Shown in pieces: positions 1 to 12,700 of a stretch of DNA of 64,000 nucleotides. Position 1 is the first letter of the stretch. Each line of letters starts with the position of its first letter. Source of the stretch: Sabellastarte sp. h YS-2021. Its lineage: Eukaryota; Annelida; Polychaeta; Sabellida; Sabellidae. Made by a program: the position numbers and the translations under genes. Where the stretch lies: contig OZ024931.1 of NCBI GenBank assembly GCA_964017235.1, forward strand, positions 104,054,221 to 104,118,220, given 5' to 3'. Under the pieces are notes generated by a model. The model worked only from the letters and a program-made list of their open reading frames with translations. It did not search any database and was not told the DNA's origin.

Positions 1-2160
1 GAGCTATTTGTCTTTAAAAATTATATTTCATGGATCCAGAAGATCCAAACATTGGTCCAGATCACTCGCAAAATTGAACCATTTCTTCCTTTTACCACTT
101 CTTCCTTTTACCATTTGTAACATATCCTAAAAATATCATCAAAATTCATCCTAAAATTCTGTTGCAGCCTGGGTCCAGATGATCCAGATCACTCCAAAAT
201 GTAATCACTTGTTCCTTGTACCATTTAGGTCATTTGCTGAAAATGTCATCACAATCCATCCATAACTTTTTGAGGTATCTGTCTTTAAAAATTACATTTC
301 ATGGATCCAGAAGATCCATATAGTGATCCGGATCACTTCCAAAATTCAATCATTTCATCCTTTTACCTTTTCAGACATATCCTGTAAATTTCATCAAAGT
401 CCATCCATAAGTTTTTGATTTATCTTGTACACAAAACATCTGGCAGCCTGGACCAGATGATCCAGACAGTGATCCAGATCACTCTCAAAATCTAATCACT
501 TGTTCCTTGCACCATTTAGGTCATTTGCTGAAAATGTCATCACAATCCATCCATAACTTTTTGAGGTATCTGTCTTTAAAAATTACATTTCATGGATCCA
601 GAAGATCCATATAGTGATCCGGATCACTTCCAAAATCCAATCATTTCATCCTTTTACCTTTTCACACATATCCTGTAAATTTCATCAAAATCCGTCCATA
701 AGTTTTTGATTTATGTTGTACACAAAACATCTGGCAGCCTGGATCCAGATGATCCAGATCACTCCCAAAATGTAATCTCTTGTTCCTTGTCCCATTTAGG
801 ACATTTCCTGAAAATTTCATCAAAATCCACCCATGACTTTTTAAGCTATACTGTACACAAACACATCTGGCAGCCTGGATCCAAATAATCCAGACAGAGA
901 TCCAGATCACTCCAAAAATGTAATCACTTGTTCCTTGTACCATTTAGGTCATTTGCTGAAAATGTCATCACAATCCATCCATAACTTTTGAGGTATCTAT
1001 CTTTAAAAATTACATTTCATGGATCCAGAAGATCCATATAGTGATCCGGATCACTTCCAAAATTTAACCATTTCATCCTTTAACCTTTTCAGACATATCC
1101 TGAAAATTTCATCAAAATCCATCCATAACTTTTTGAGCTATACTGTACACAAACACATCTGGCAGCCTGGATCCAGATGATCCAGACAGTGATCCAGATC
1201 ACTCTCAAAATCTAATCACTTGTTCCTTGCACCATTTAGGTCATTTGCTGAAAATGTCATCACAATCCATCCATAACTTTTTGAGGTATCTGTCTTTAAA
1301 AATTACATTTCATGGATCCAGAAGATCCATATAGTGATCCGGATCACTTCCAAAATCCAATCATTTCATCCTTTTACCTTTTCACACATATCCTGTAAAT
1401 TTCATCAAAATCCGTCCATAAGTTTTTGATTTATGTTGTACACAAAACATCTGGCAGCCTGGATCCAGATGATCCAGATCACTCCCAAAATCTAATCACT
1501 TGTTCCTTGTCCCATTTAGGACATTTCCTGAAAATTTCATCAAAATCCACCAATGACTTTTTGAGCTATACTGTACACAAACACATCTGGCAGCCTGGAT
1601 CCAGATGATCCAGACAGTGATCCAGATCACTCCAAAAATGTAATCACTTGTTCCTTGTACCATTTAGGTCATTTGCTGAAAATGTCATCACAATCCATCC
1701 ATAACTTTTGAGGTATCTATCTTTAAAAATTACACTTCATGGATCCAGAAGATCCATATAGTGATCCGGATCACTTCCAAAATTCAACCATTTCATCCTT
1801 TTACCTTTTCAGACATATCCTCTAAATTTCATCAAAATCCATCCATAACTTTTTGAGTTATACTGTACACAAACACATCTGGCAGCCTGGATCCAGATGA
1901 TCCAGACAGTGATCCAGATCACTCCCAAAATCTAATAACTTGTTCCTCGTCTCATTAAGGACATTACCTGAAAATTTTATCAACATGCACCCATAAGTTT
2001 TTGAGTTATCGGTCTTTAAAAATTAAATTTCATGGATCCAGAAGATCCAGACAGTGATCCGGATCACTCCCAAAATTTAATAATATCTTCCTTTTACCAT
2101 TTTGGACATATCCTGATCCATCTGTCAGTTTTTGAGTTATCTTGTTCACAAACAAACAAA
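1..2160. repeat. Tandem array, ~180-bp monomers in a 720-bp higher-order repeat
   Basis: The whole stretch is built from related ~180-bp units, each with a GATCCAGATGATCC-like core, a run reading 'cacttgttccttg', and a 'catccataactttttgag' end. Units fall into types, and four units make a 720-bp higher-order period: 481-720 repeats almost letter for letter at 1201-1440. The array ends near 2150 in CAAACAAACAAA. The same unit occurs as a dispersed single copy at 48196-48395 in the opposite orientation, so this is a dispersed repeat that expanded into a satellite. Open frames inside it are by-products of the repeat. It lies 3' of TSR3. Confidence 0.9.
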
Positions 2161-2168
2161 CAAATAGA

Positions 2169-2690
2169 GGGCCAAAAATGACCCTCGGTCAGGTACTTTG
2201 GCGGTCAGTGGATGACCTTAAATGAAGATCTGTAACCGGTAAGCCTGCATGCGGGTACTCCATCATGTACTCAACCTCCAAAGCCATTTTCAATAGTTTC
2301 CATGCAATGTTGTCAGCATTAAGTGTGAAAATATCTCCAAATAGGCCAAAAATGACCCTCGGTCAGGTACTTTGGCGGTCAGTGGATGACCTTAAATGAA
2401 GAGCTTCAAGGTCAAATTTCTGCATGCTTACAGAGGACATATATATGTATTATATATACCAGCCATAGGATGATCTGACTTTCTGTATATGAGTTAAGTG
2501 TGAAAATATCTCCAAAAAGGCCAAAAATGACCCTCGGTCAGGTACTTTGCCGGTCAGTGGATGACCTTCAATGAAGAGCTTCAAGGTCAAATTTCTGCAT
2601 GCTTACAGAGGACATATATATGTATTATATATACCAGCCATAGGATGATCTGACTTTCTGTATATGAGAACTGGGCCAAAAAGTGAAAAA
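2169..2690. repeat. 175-bp tandem repeat, three copies
   Basis: The motif GACCCTCGGTCAGGTACTTT recurs with starts near 2180, 2355 and 2530, a spacing of 175 bp. Copies two and three also share a downstream segment with a 'tatatatgtattatatatacc' type core and 'ggatgatctgactttctg'. Copy one differs after its first 60 bp. The array is followed by about 130 bp of non-tandem sequence and a GGC run at 2829-2846. No coding potential is visible. Confidence 0.85.
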
Positions 2691-2828
2691 ATGGCCAAAA
2701 TCTGACCTTTAAGTGACCACCAGTGAAAACAATAGCGTTCGTGGCATTGCCCATATCTACCCACATACCAAATTTGAAAGTTCTAACTAAATTATTTTCT
2801 AAGTTATCGTGTCCAAAAGGAAATCTCT

Positions 2829-2846
2829 GCGGCGGCGGCGGCGGCG
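2829..2846. repeat. (GGC)n microsatellite
   Basis: Six GCG/GGC triplets stand out in an otherwise AT-rich region, followed by 'gtgaccgtactgaatcc'. This is probably the end of the dispersed repeat that carries the preceding 175-bp units. Confidence 0.6.
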
Positions 2847-3226
2847 TGACCGTACTGAATCCTAAGTATCCCTGACTTTCGTCCGGGGATACAATAAACC
2901 CACTTCAAAGGTCAGAAACAAAGACTGGGTCAAGCATGTGCATTTACAATCTGACTCTAGATGAAACTCTATATCTTTTTAACAGCTCAGATCAAAGAAA
3001 CACTGAAACAGCAGTAGTATTTTACATCTGCAAATGTATTTCCAGGTCACAGCCAGGTCACTGGATTGCCTAGAGTTAAAAATTCGATGTTTGAGTTCAG
3101 CTAAAATGTCTTTATATTCAAAGTATTTGTGTCCATATAAAAAGGGACAAAATAAGCTACATATATTTATAAATCAGCTCAGCATCAAATAAAAACTGGC
3201 TACAAGTCAAATTGTCTTTCAATGAA

Positions 3227-3236
3227 TTTATTTATT
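3227..3236 (-). promoter_or_regulatory. Candidate poly(A) signal of TSR3
   Basis: On the minus strand this reads AATAAATAAA, about 470 bases after the TSR3 stop codon at 3709-3707. It is the first clear AATAAA downstream of the stop. The 3' UTR length is therefore inferred, not shown, and other A-rich hexamers exist. Confidence 0.4.
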
Positions 3237-3706
3237 TTAAAGTTTCATTCTCCAGTATATATTCAAAAGCAAGAGGCAGAGAACAAGAACACTTGCTCAC
3301 AATGTTCATCAATCCACAGTGTTTTCCAAATGATCAGCAACAAATAGTTTGTTACTGTACAGTCGGGTTACAAAGTCTTTTTTAATAATTATGTCTTAAC
3401 CATTAAAAATGTTTGCATATTCCTTGATTTCACTTGCGCTCACCAATTCTTTGTAATGGCTATGTAGGAAGCTTTGTAGTCTTTTTTCTCTAGCATGGTT
3501 GTGTAGATGGCCAGTGCATTCATTTAACAGAGAAATTATTGTTATGCCTAACACTTAATATTGAAGAAGTTGCACCTTTCTAATCAAAGGAAAGCTATGC
3601 TCTGCCTATGCTTCTGTAAAATATCAAAATTGGGAACTACTTTATAATAAATAAAACTTATGCTCTGGCTAACAGTTCTTTGTTCTTTGACAAAACAACA
3701 CAAGCT

Positions 3707-6700
3707 TCAATCCACACTACTGAAAAAGAAAGTTAAGCATTTTACACCTAAAGTAACTTAATAAATACTACCAATGTACTTAGAATGTACCTGAAAAGTA
3801 ATTGAAAAGTACTTGGATATTTTAGCCAAGTACAAGTACTTTTAATTTTCAGTTGTAAAGTACAAGTACTTGAAAATGGGTAGTACTTGTACTTGCCCCA
3901 GTCCAGAGTTTAGCTATGTATTTCCCAAGATATTCAAGCAAATGTTGTGGACACCAAAGGTGAGCTGCTGAAAATTGAATACTGCAATGAAATTAAATAC
4001 ATTAAAAATTTGTATCTAACTAAGTATTTCAGCTACTAATATAATATTTATATCACTTCATTTTAAAGACAATTTATTGTGGTTTCTAACAGTGTTTATT
4101 TTGCTTAGTACTGGCCAACATACAGCTGAAGTATTGAAAATCAGTTTTTGGAATGAAATGAAGTAGATTACAACACAACAAATATTTTAGCTACAAATAA
4201 AGTATTTACTGATTTTGAAGTAAAAAATTTTTGACAATTTTTATTTGAATAAATTTGGTTATGCGTGCATTTGGTTTTTTATTGAATAACACTAGTAGTG
4301 AGCAGGTAAAAAGTAATTTTTGCAATGAAATTAAATACATTATAAACTAGACCTACGCATCGGAGAACCGATGCAAATTTGTATCCACCGAAAAGACAAC
4401 TCACCAAAGCCAGTGAACCATCGTTTGACCTTGAAGGAGGGGTCCAAGGTCAAATATGACCACACCAAAAAGATTCCCACCCCTAGATTTCCTATAGGTT
4501 GGTTTACTATCCCAAACCTCTTGGACCAATAATAAGCGAGTTATTAGCACTTTTAAGTTTGGCTATCCTCGATTGACCTTGAAGGAGGGGTCCAAGGTCA
4601 AATCTGACCACACCAGAAGATTCCTAGCCTATGATTTCCTATAAGTTGGTTTACCATCCCAAACCTGTACGACCAATAATAAGCGAGGTATAAGCACTTT
4701 TAAGTTTGGCTATCCTCGTTTGATCTTGAAGGAGGGGCCCAAATTTAAATCTGACCTCATCAAAAGACTCCCAGCCCATGATTTCCTACAGGTTGTTTAA
4801 GCTTTACTCCCAGCCCATGATTTCCTACAGGTTGATTTCACATCCCAAACCTCTATGACCGATAATAAGCGAGTTATAAGCACTTTAACTTTGGCTATCC
4901 TCGTTTGACCTTGAAGGAGGAGCCAAAGGTCAAATCTGTCTTAATAGTAAAGAAATAAATAAAAATACCTGGAAGGTCACACCTGAGGTTCACAAATTAC
5001 TTCACATTACTGCCTAGCATAACACACTGATGTTCACATTTACTACCTGGCATATCAGACCTTATGGTTACATTACCACCAGGCAAAACACATCTGTTGG
5101 ATATATACCTACCCTTGCATATTACACCTTACATTCATATTTTTACCACATAATGCCACACAATAACATACTGATATATTAGGTCTTACCCATGTGACAC
5201 CTTATATTAACATTTCCACCTGGAGTGGCATGTTACACCTTACATTAACATTTCCACTGGGCACATTACACCTACATTAACATTTTCATCTAGCATGTAA
5301 TACCTTGCATTAACATTTCCACTTGATATGTTATTCCTTATGTTAACATTTCCACCAGGCATATTACACTTACATTAATAGTTCCACCTGGCATGACATG
5401 TTACACATTACATTAACACTTCTACCTGGCATTTTACACCTTGCATTGGAATTAACATTTCCAGGCAACATGTTATACCATGCATTAACATTTCCACCTG
5501 GTATATTACTCCTTGTTAATGTTCCACCTGGCATAGCACTTCTTATAATTACCACCTACCTTTCTGAATGAGATGATGGCATGTCATATCGCCTGTTTGG
5601 ATTACATATCTCCTCATCTGAATCAATTTCTGTCAGATCTGCAGAAACATACGTTAACACATCTTTGTTAACTCAATCAAGACATTGACTTTAGTAATGA
5701 CAGATCACCACAAATCGACAAATACAAATATACTGTACAGCACATCACTCAGAAGACAGCATAAAACAAATTTGAAGCACAGACCATTACAACTGTACCA
5801 TCATAATTTAATGATGTCTATTTTATGTTATTGTTGGACACCAACTCGTGGCAGGGAACAACTGGAGATGTTGCTTGCAGCAACTCGTGTGGGTGAGTTC
5901 TGGCAAACATCTCGAGATGTGGATGTCAGCTTGAGTTGTGGCTGCATCAACTTAACCTCCAAAAGTGCAGTACTGGTCAATGATCACATAACTTGTGATT
6001 GGTTCATTGTTGACGCCAAAGGTGGCTTCTTTCTTAAGATAGTTTCCGAGATATTAGTGAAAAACCGGAACTTTATTGACACTAATTATCCATAGTATGG
6101 AGGCAACATTGTATACAAAAAATATATCCAAATCCGTATATACCCCCCTATATGGGTCAAATACAGCTTGCTTTGGATAATAAAAGATATCCTCCTTATT
6201 TGTGAATAAGTATGGAGAAATGGCCAGAGAGTGTTGAAGCTTTAAGTAAAGCAAGCCGAGAAATTACTTAAAAATTTATCATAAACTATAAAGATATTTT
6301 CAGAACAGCAACCTACGGTGCATCAAGTACTTCCAGTGTACTCTCCATACACACAATTTTAGAAAATCTGAAAATAGTAAGTGTTAAAATATGACATTTG
6401 TGTCCTGCAGCAACTTTTAACATGGACTAACTGTTAAATTTTAAACAAGAGAAGCATTGTGACATTATGACATATATATTACATAATCATCTGTTGGAAT
6501 AACAGATCTGACAACATTTGCGAAAAACCGGAACTGGAACCCTTCATCTTGCTGGGATTTGGAGGCAAATTCAAATGATTTAACCATCTGAGCTATCAAT
6601 ATTTTATACCATTTTAAAACAAATTATTGTTGTTTCTGAACACCTTTTCTTGGAAGAAGTTAGGTCACCATAGTGAATTTAGCAAGATATTATTTAAAAT

Positions 6701-9700
6701 ACAGTGAAAACCTGAGGTAACCGTTGATGTACATGAACAAATTTCCCAAAAACGAAGAAGACACAAAATACAAGAGGAGATATTGTGAAGACAGAGAAGC
6801 TGGGGCCAAGCAAACCATACCCAAACCATATAATTACTCATGTCCAGGGATATTTAATTAGCTGTTTTTTGGTGAAAGTTTTACAGTTATTTGTGTCATG
6901 TGGCCTGAATATTTTACACTATAAAAACATAATGGAGAAATCAGAATTCACCAATATCTTCGGGGCATCCATTTTAAGCTGGAGACATGGGAATGAAGTC
7001 TATTATTAAAGTCAATCATTTACAATTCTATTGTTCAAAATAAAGATAAAATAGGTAAACTCATTTTGACAAAAGGCCAATAGTGAGACTTTATCACCTC
7101 AAGAACATAATCTATTAAAAGACCAAACCATTTACTAGAAATTTTTTATCTTTGGAGTAATCACTACACTATAACATCAATTTACACAAGCCATGACTTG
7201 AACTTACACCAGACTTGTAAACAAAGTAATAGAAGTAATAGAAAAGTAATAGATTGGAGTCAACTTCGATGTAATAGTAATAGTAATAGATTGAAATTTT
7301 GCAAATGTAATAGTAATAGTAATAGATTGAAATTCTATCTATTACATCTATTACTTTCTATTATTTTTCTATTACAATTTACCCTTTGCTATTTTTCAGA
7401 AGGAGGTTGTAGAAAAATGATCACTTAACATGGACTTTAATTCTGTAATGAATTAGTTTTCATATAAATGAATACTTTAAATGTACTTTGATACAATAAT
7501 GAATTAATTATCATAAAATCATCACTTTAAATAAACTTCAAAACAATAATGAATTGATTTTGTAGCACTCATAAGTCAAATTCATTTTAAACATTCATAC
7601 ATAAACTTTTCAAATAATCAATATGTAATGTATTGATATTCATCAAAGAATACTAAATATAACACACAAATGTTAAAATAAATACCTTTGAAATATCAAG
7701 GGACCTTTAATTGTCCCTCTTTGATTGAGTGTTCTGAAACAACTGTCTTTGAGCTGGTATTATTAAAGGCTTAAAGAGGCCAATTTAACCTTTAGAAGGA
7801 TTAACTAAATGTTCCTGAGTAAGGAGAAACTGTGACACATGAAAGGCAATCACACAGGTCACTATTGTGTATAATAAGGGCAGCATTGTGGCATGTGTTA
7901 GCTGTTTCACTGATTTACATAAAATTAACAGTTATTATTTTCAAACATAAATGTCACTTTTGAATCATTTTGAGGTGGGCTCTGCATGCAAAGAATTTGA
8001 AAGAAAGGGGTTCTTTGAATGCAGTGTTTTCTTTTGTAAACACTGCTCATCAAGTATTTCTCATAATAATAAGAGTTTTTCAAATCTAACAACTCATCAT
8101 AAAGTGAATAAATATGAGAATTGTTTTACAACAGTTTATTTTCCCCCAGATAATATTTACTGATAATAACATATTTTTCAGCATTTAAAAAGCTTTGCAC
8201 GGAATTTGCTAGAAATATACCTCTCATTACAAAATTTACAGCACTTAAAAGTGGCTTTGTATAGAATTCTCATAAATTCTCCAAGTAGTCAAGTCATTCT
8301 TAAAAAGAATAAATACGGGATCTATTTATTTAATTGTAAATATTCCAAGTGATATACTTGTGATATTTTATCCTTGTATGGAATAATCTGAAGCATTTTC
8401 AATAAAATTAGATGTATAAAGTATCTTGTCAGTTTTATTTCTGTGTTAAAATTATCTCTCAAGTTTGCGCCAAATTGTAATAGAATGTAATAGAAAGTAA
8501 TAGAAGTAATAGATGCCAATGTAATAGTAATAGTAATAGATTTAAAAATTTAAAATGTAATAGTAATAGATTGAATATTTTCAAATGTAATAGTAATAGT
8601 AATAGTAATAGATTGGCTGTAATAGATTACAAGTCTGACTTACACTCTTGTAAGTGAATGTCTCAGAGTTTCAGAGAAGCTGCAAAAATAAGAATAATTC
8701 TAATTATAGTTATCCTTAGTCTTAACAGACCCCAAACTCTCACCTTGCAGTCGTTCATGTGTGTCCAAGAAAATTCACAGAACAAGAGTAATGTTAAGGA
8801 TAGGATTAATCCTAAGGATAAGAATAATCATAAGATCAAGAATGATCCTAAGGATAAGCATTTGTATAAGAGTAAATGTTTATATGCCAGTGGCCCTCAC
8901 CTTGCAGTCGGCCCTGTGCATCCTCAGCCTGGAGCTTCTCTAGATACGTTCTCTGCCTTTCCACCACCTCCCCTCCTGTCTTACATGAGGCATACTCATC
9001 CAGCAAGTCCTCATTCAGTGTGAAAAACCCAGGTCCCCATTTGAACTTCTTCAGTAAGGCACTACCCAGCTCCTTGAGTCCTAACAGTACACATACACAT
9101 TCGTCACATGTTGAATGACTGAAGAGAGCATATTTGTAACAAATGAGATTAACTTGTTCATCAGTAGATTTATTTTGTGTTATTTTTAAGTTATTTTAAC
9201 ATTAAAAAGTACAGGCAGATGGTACAACAATCAGGGTAAACAATGATAACCAGAGCTATAAGACACTCAGACCAATAAAACCTAAATTACACAGAGCTGG
9301 AACCAGGCTTCAGGAATCAACGCGAGTAAATGTTCAAGCGAAGATTACATTATCTTTTGAGACTGCAGTATTTGTAATTATGAAAAAAGATTATTAAAGT
9401 TGGACCTTCCACAACCAAATACTATAATTTTGTATGTAGATTCCACTTTAAGCAAATAAGTCTACCTGTTCTCTAACTGAACACTTAAATGTATTGCATG
9501 GGTTAAATATCATTGATACCTTGTATTAGTCCAATAGATGGTGAGATAAAGCACTTCCATTGGACATTCAGGCCACAATAACACCGCTTACATGGGTGTT
9601 TCTGTAGTCAAGTTCTGTCAGAGCAGTCAGGTGTTTGTCATTTTTTAACATTATAGTAACACTGTCACAAAATTCCTTACAAATATCAGTAATAACGAAA

Positions 9701-12700
9701 ACAGTAACACCATACACTCTTATCATCAGTCATGCTTTTCTGGCATTCAAGGTAAACAGAACAGCCAGATTGGAGTATCCATGCCCCTGGCTTAGGGTTT
9801 TAGGCAGAATCATTTAGATTAAATAGATTTATGTATTAGAATAAGGTAGGCAGCTATCACACCATAACAATCACTGGAAACAGTGAGAACCCAAAAGCTT
9901 TATGCAAAATGATTAAAAAGTACTGCACAAACACAGTTCAGTTTCACTGCCGGATTACAAATGAGTTTTAGACTTGGCCATCATCTTTTGTCAATTTTTA
10001 CCGCATAAAACTAAAAATTGTCTTACTAGAATCTAGCTTGTCATCTTTTTCTGACATATCTCCTTGCTCCCAACTCTCACCTTTCTGAAGATCAATTGCT
10101 TAAAATGCTTAAATTCTCCCTTAATAAGACCTGTGTAAACATTCTTATAAATTTTTTTTTGTCTGCATTTTCACCGAATAAGTCCAACAGCCTTATATGG
10201 GGAAACACCTTTGCCTTTCCTTAACTCAAAAAAAATTGGCAGATGCTACTTTGGTTTCACCAGCACCCACTGAATCATTAAATTTCAACCAACTATTGGG
10301 TCACACAACACACTAGTAGTTTTTTACTTTCAAGAAATTGCAAATAACAAGATAAATTGCAACAGAATGTCCCTTATGGGTTCCGATATTCAATTATATC
10401 TCAAATGAATTCTGCCCCACAAAAGTTTGTTTAGATTGTATTCGACTGGAAGTTAGCAGAATTTTGCAACCACTTCACATCATTGATAAGGACATTGTAA
10501 GTTGATGTAATCAAGTGTAAATCTACTCTATTTTTTACAACTATGACACACAGTCATTCCACCCTTTTTCAGTGTTATCAAAATTGAATTTCTCATCCTA
10601 TTAGGGATCTAACTTACACAGCCTACTTAAGTACATTTACACAGGGAGGTCCTTGATAAACTGGTGCTTTCCTTTCTTTGAACTGGTGTTTGTGAATTTG
10701 CTGCTTTTCGTGTGCCTTTATCAGGTGGGTGGAAGATGAGATCCTGTATCCAATTAGACACTAACATGTGCGTGATTGGATTCAGACATCATGCCCTGTA
10801 TATTGTGTGTTGTAGATACAGTGTTAGTGGAAAGAAACAACGAAATTAGTGATAACCCTGGAAGGATAGGTAGTTTTTCAGCAGACACACATGATGTTAC
10901 ATTTTCAGCAGAAATCTAAAAGATAACTAGCAAAGCATGAGAAAATCAATTTTTATGTTTGCTGGACCGAGCACCTGACCAATGATTTCACTCGAGTACC
11001 CCATAGGGTATAGAATAAGCAAAAAATCAAACTTCTAATACCATTTCTCAGATATGTGTGATATTTTAAAAACACTGTTAAGGTTAACAAATCCACAATG
11101 ACCATCAAAACCTGAAAAAGAAACATTTTAAATCTTGATATAGAATATCCTTGGTTTAAAAATAAACTCAAAATTACTCAATTTCTTACTACCCTGAAAG
11201 CATTTGATTGATTTATTAAATATTGAGCCTAGCACCTTGTTCAAGTTCTATTAAGTGATCATTCCAGTAAGTATGTATCTGCCCATACCTGGCCACTAGT
11301 CAGATGGTCACCCATACAAGTACTAACTAAGCCCAGTGCTGCTTAACTTCAGTGATCACTTAGGAACTGGTCAATACTCTGACCATGCTGTGTGAGTTGA
11401 CAATTATAGCTTGAAATACATGCTTCCATTTAAAGCACTCTTGGGTACCTTTTTGGGTACAAGATGATCTGACAAACTCAAAGATAGCTGATAAAAAGGA
11501 AAACTTTTGAAAATCTGATTGCACATTTGAATCAAAATTGTCTCAGGATAAATTCCTTTTGTTTCGACAGCATTTATGACTTTGGAGAAACTTGTGGAAT
11601 TGTGAAAAGAGATAATCATGATTTTCAAAAATACCATAAAGTCAAATACTGTTACTTTTCAAAATTTTTGGACAATCAGTATCAGCACCCATTGGGTTGA
11701 AAATGAGCTCAGAATCACTGTTTCTCTTACCATTTCCAACATATAAGCAAAATGTTTTTTAAATTACCATTAGGTTGACAACTTAGACCAAAGTTGCAGT
11801 TTGTGTAACTAGGAAAATGACTTTATTCTACAAAAGCTAAGCATCCATGAAAGGATTAGCAGCTTTTCAGCAGATACATGCAATTTTATATTTTTTGCAG
11901 AAATTGAGAATGGCTGACAATACTTGAGAAAATCAAGAAAGAAATGTTTGTTATAATTATGTGGTGTGTGATACTTATGGATCCAATATTCACTTCACAT
12001 TGCTCTGTCTCCCTCCGTGTTTCAGAGAGGAAGTCAATGAGGCGGATGCCAACACTGCAAGACCATAACAATATGTCATCCACTGTGTTAGCTGAGAAAA
12101 ACGCATGGTGCCGGTCAAAAGGGAAGAATTTCAGCCTAGTTTCAGGTCACAGAGACAATGGAGCAAATCAGCAAAATACCATCAGATTGACAGTCACATG
12201 TTTTCAGTAGGCATCCCACATCATCTGAACTTATGGTTGTCTTTCTCTTGTATTAAAAAAAATCTATTATATATGTGTATATACTTGTCTATCCCTTTAT
12301 TAAAAATATATTTTATACATTTCTTCCATGTTTTAATGGATTTATTTTGTCCATTTTTATATATATGTCTACAGCCTGCAATAAATCCAGTCATTTTAGG
12401 GAGTTTTTATGTTTCCTTGAGCTACACCCTCAGCTGATAATTCTATTTATTGGACTTCCTAATCCTTTTTACTTCCATCACACTAACCATCTTAGCAAAA
12501 ACTCATTTCCTGTAATTAAAAAGCTTCAGAACCTTGAATTACGATTCAGTCAATAACAAGCTGAATGTGTTTTTAACAAAGACCTAGTGACAGCTTGTTA
12601 CAGGATTAACATGTCAACATTTCAGAATTCATGAAATGGATTTCTACTACATATCTTTGAGATAACTCTGTCCATTATAAGCTATATGTTCTTTTCATAC

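Noticed and set aside
662-943. Open frames in the left satellite, repeated at 1426
   Set aside because: They follow from the 180-bp repeat and its 720-bp period. The same peptide recurs only because the DNA does.
5685-6095. 136-codon open frame in TSR3 intron 5
   Set aside because: Low-complexity composition, no recognisable domain, no splice context, and it lies inside a well-supported intron.
11886-12437. Overlapping open frames of 65-110 codons on both strands
   Set aside because: No motif, AT-rich hydrophobic low-complexity translation, no splice-phase support.
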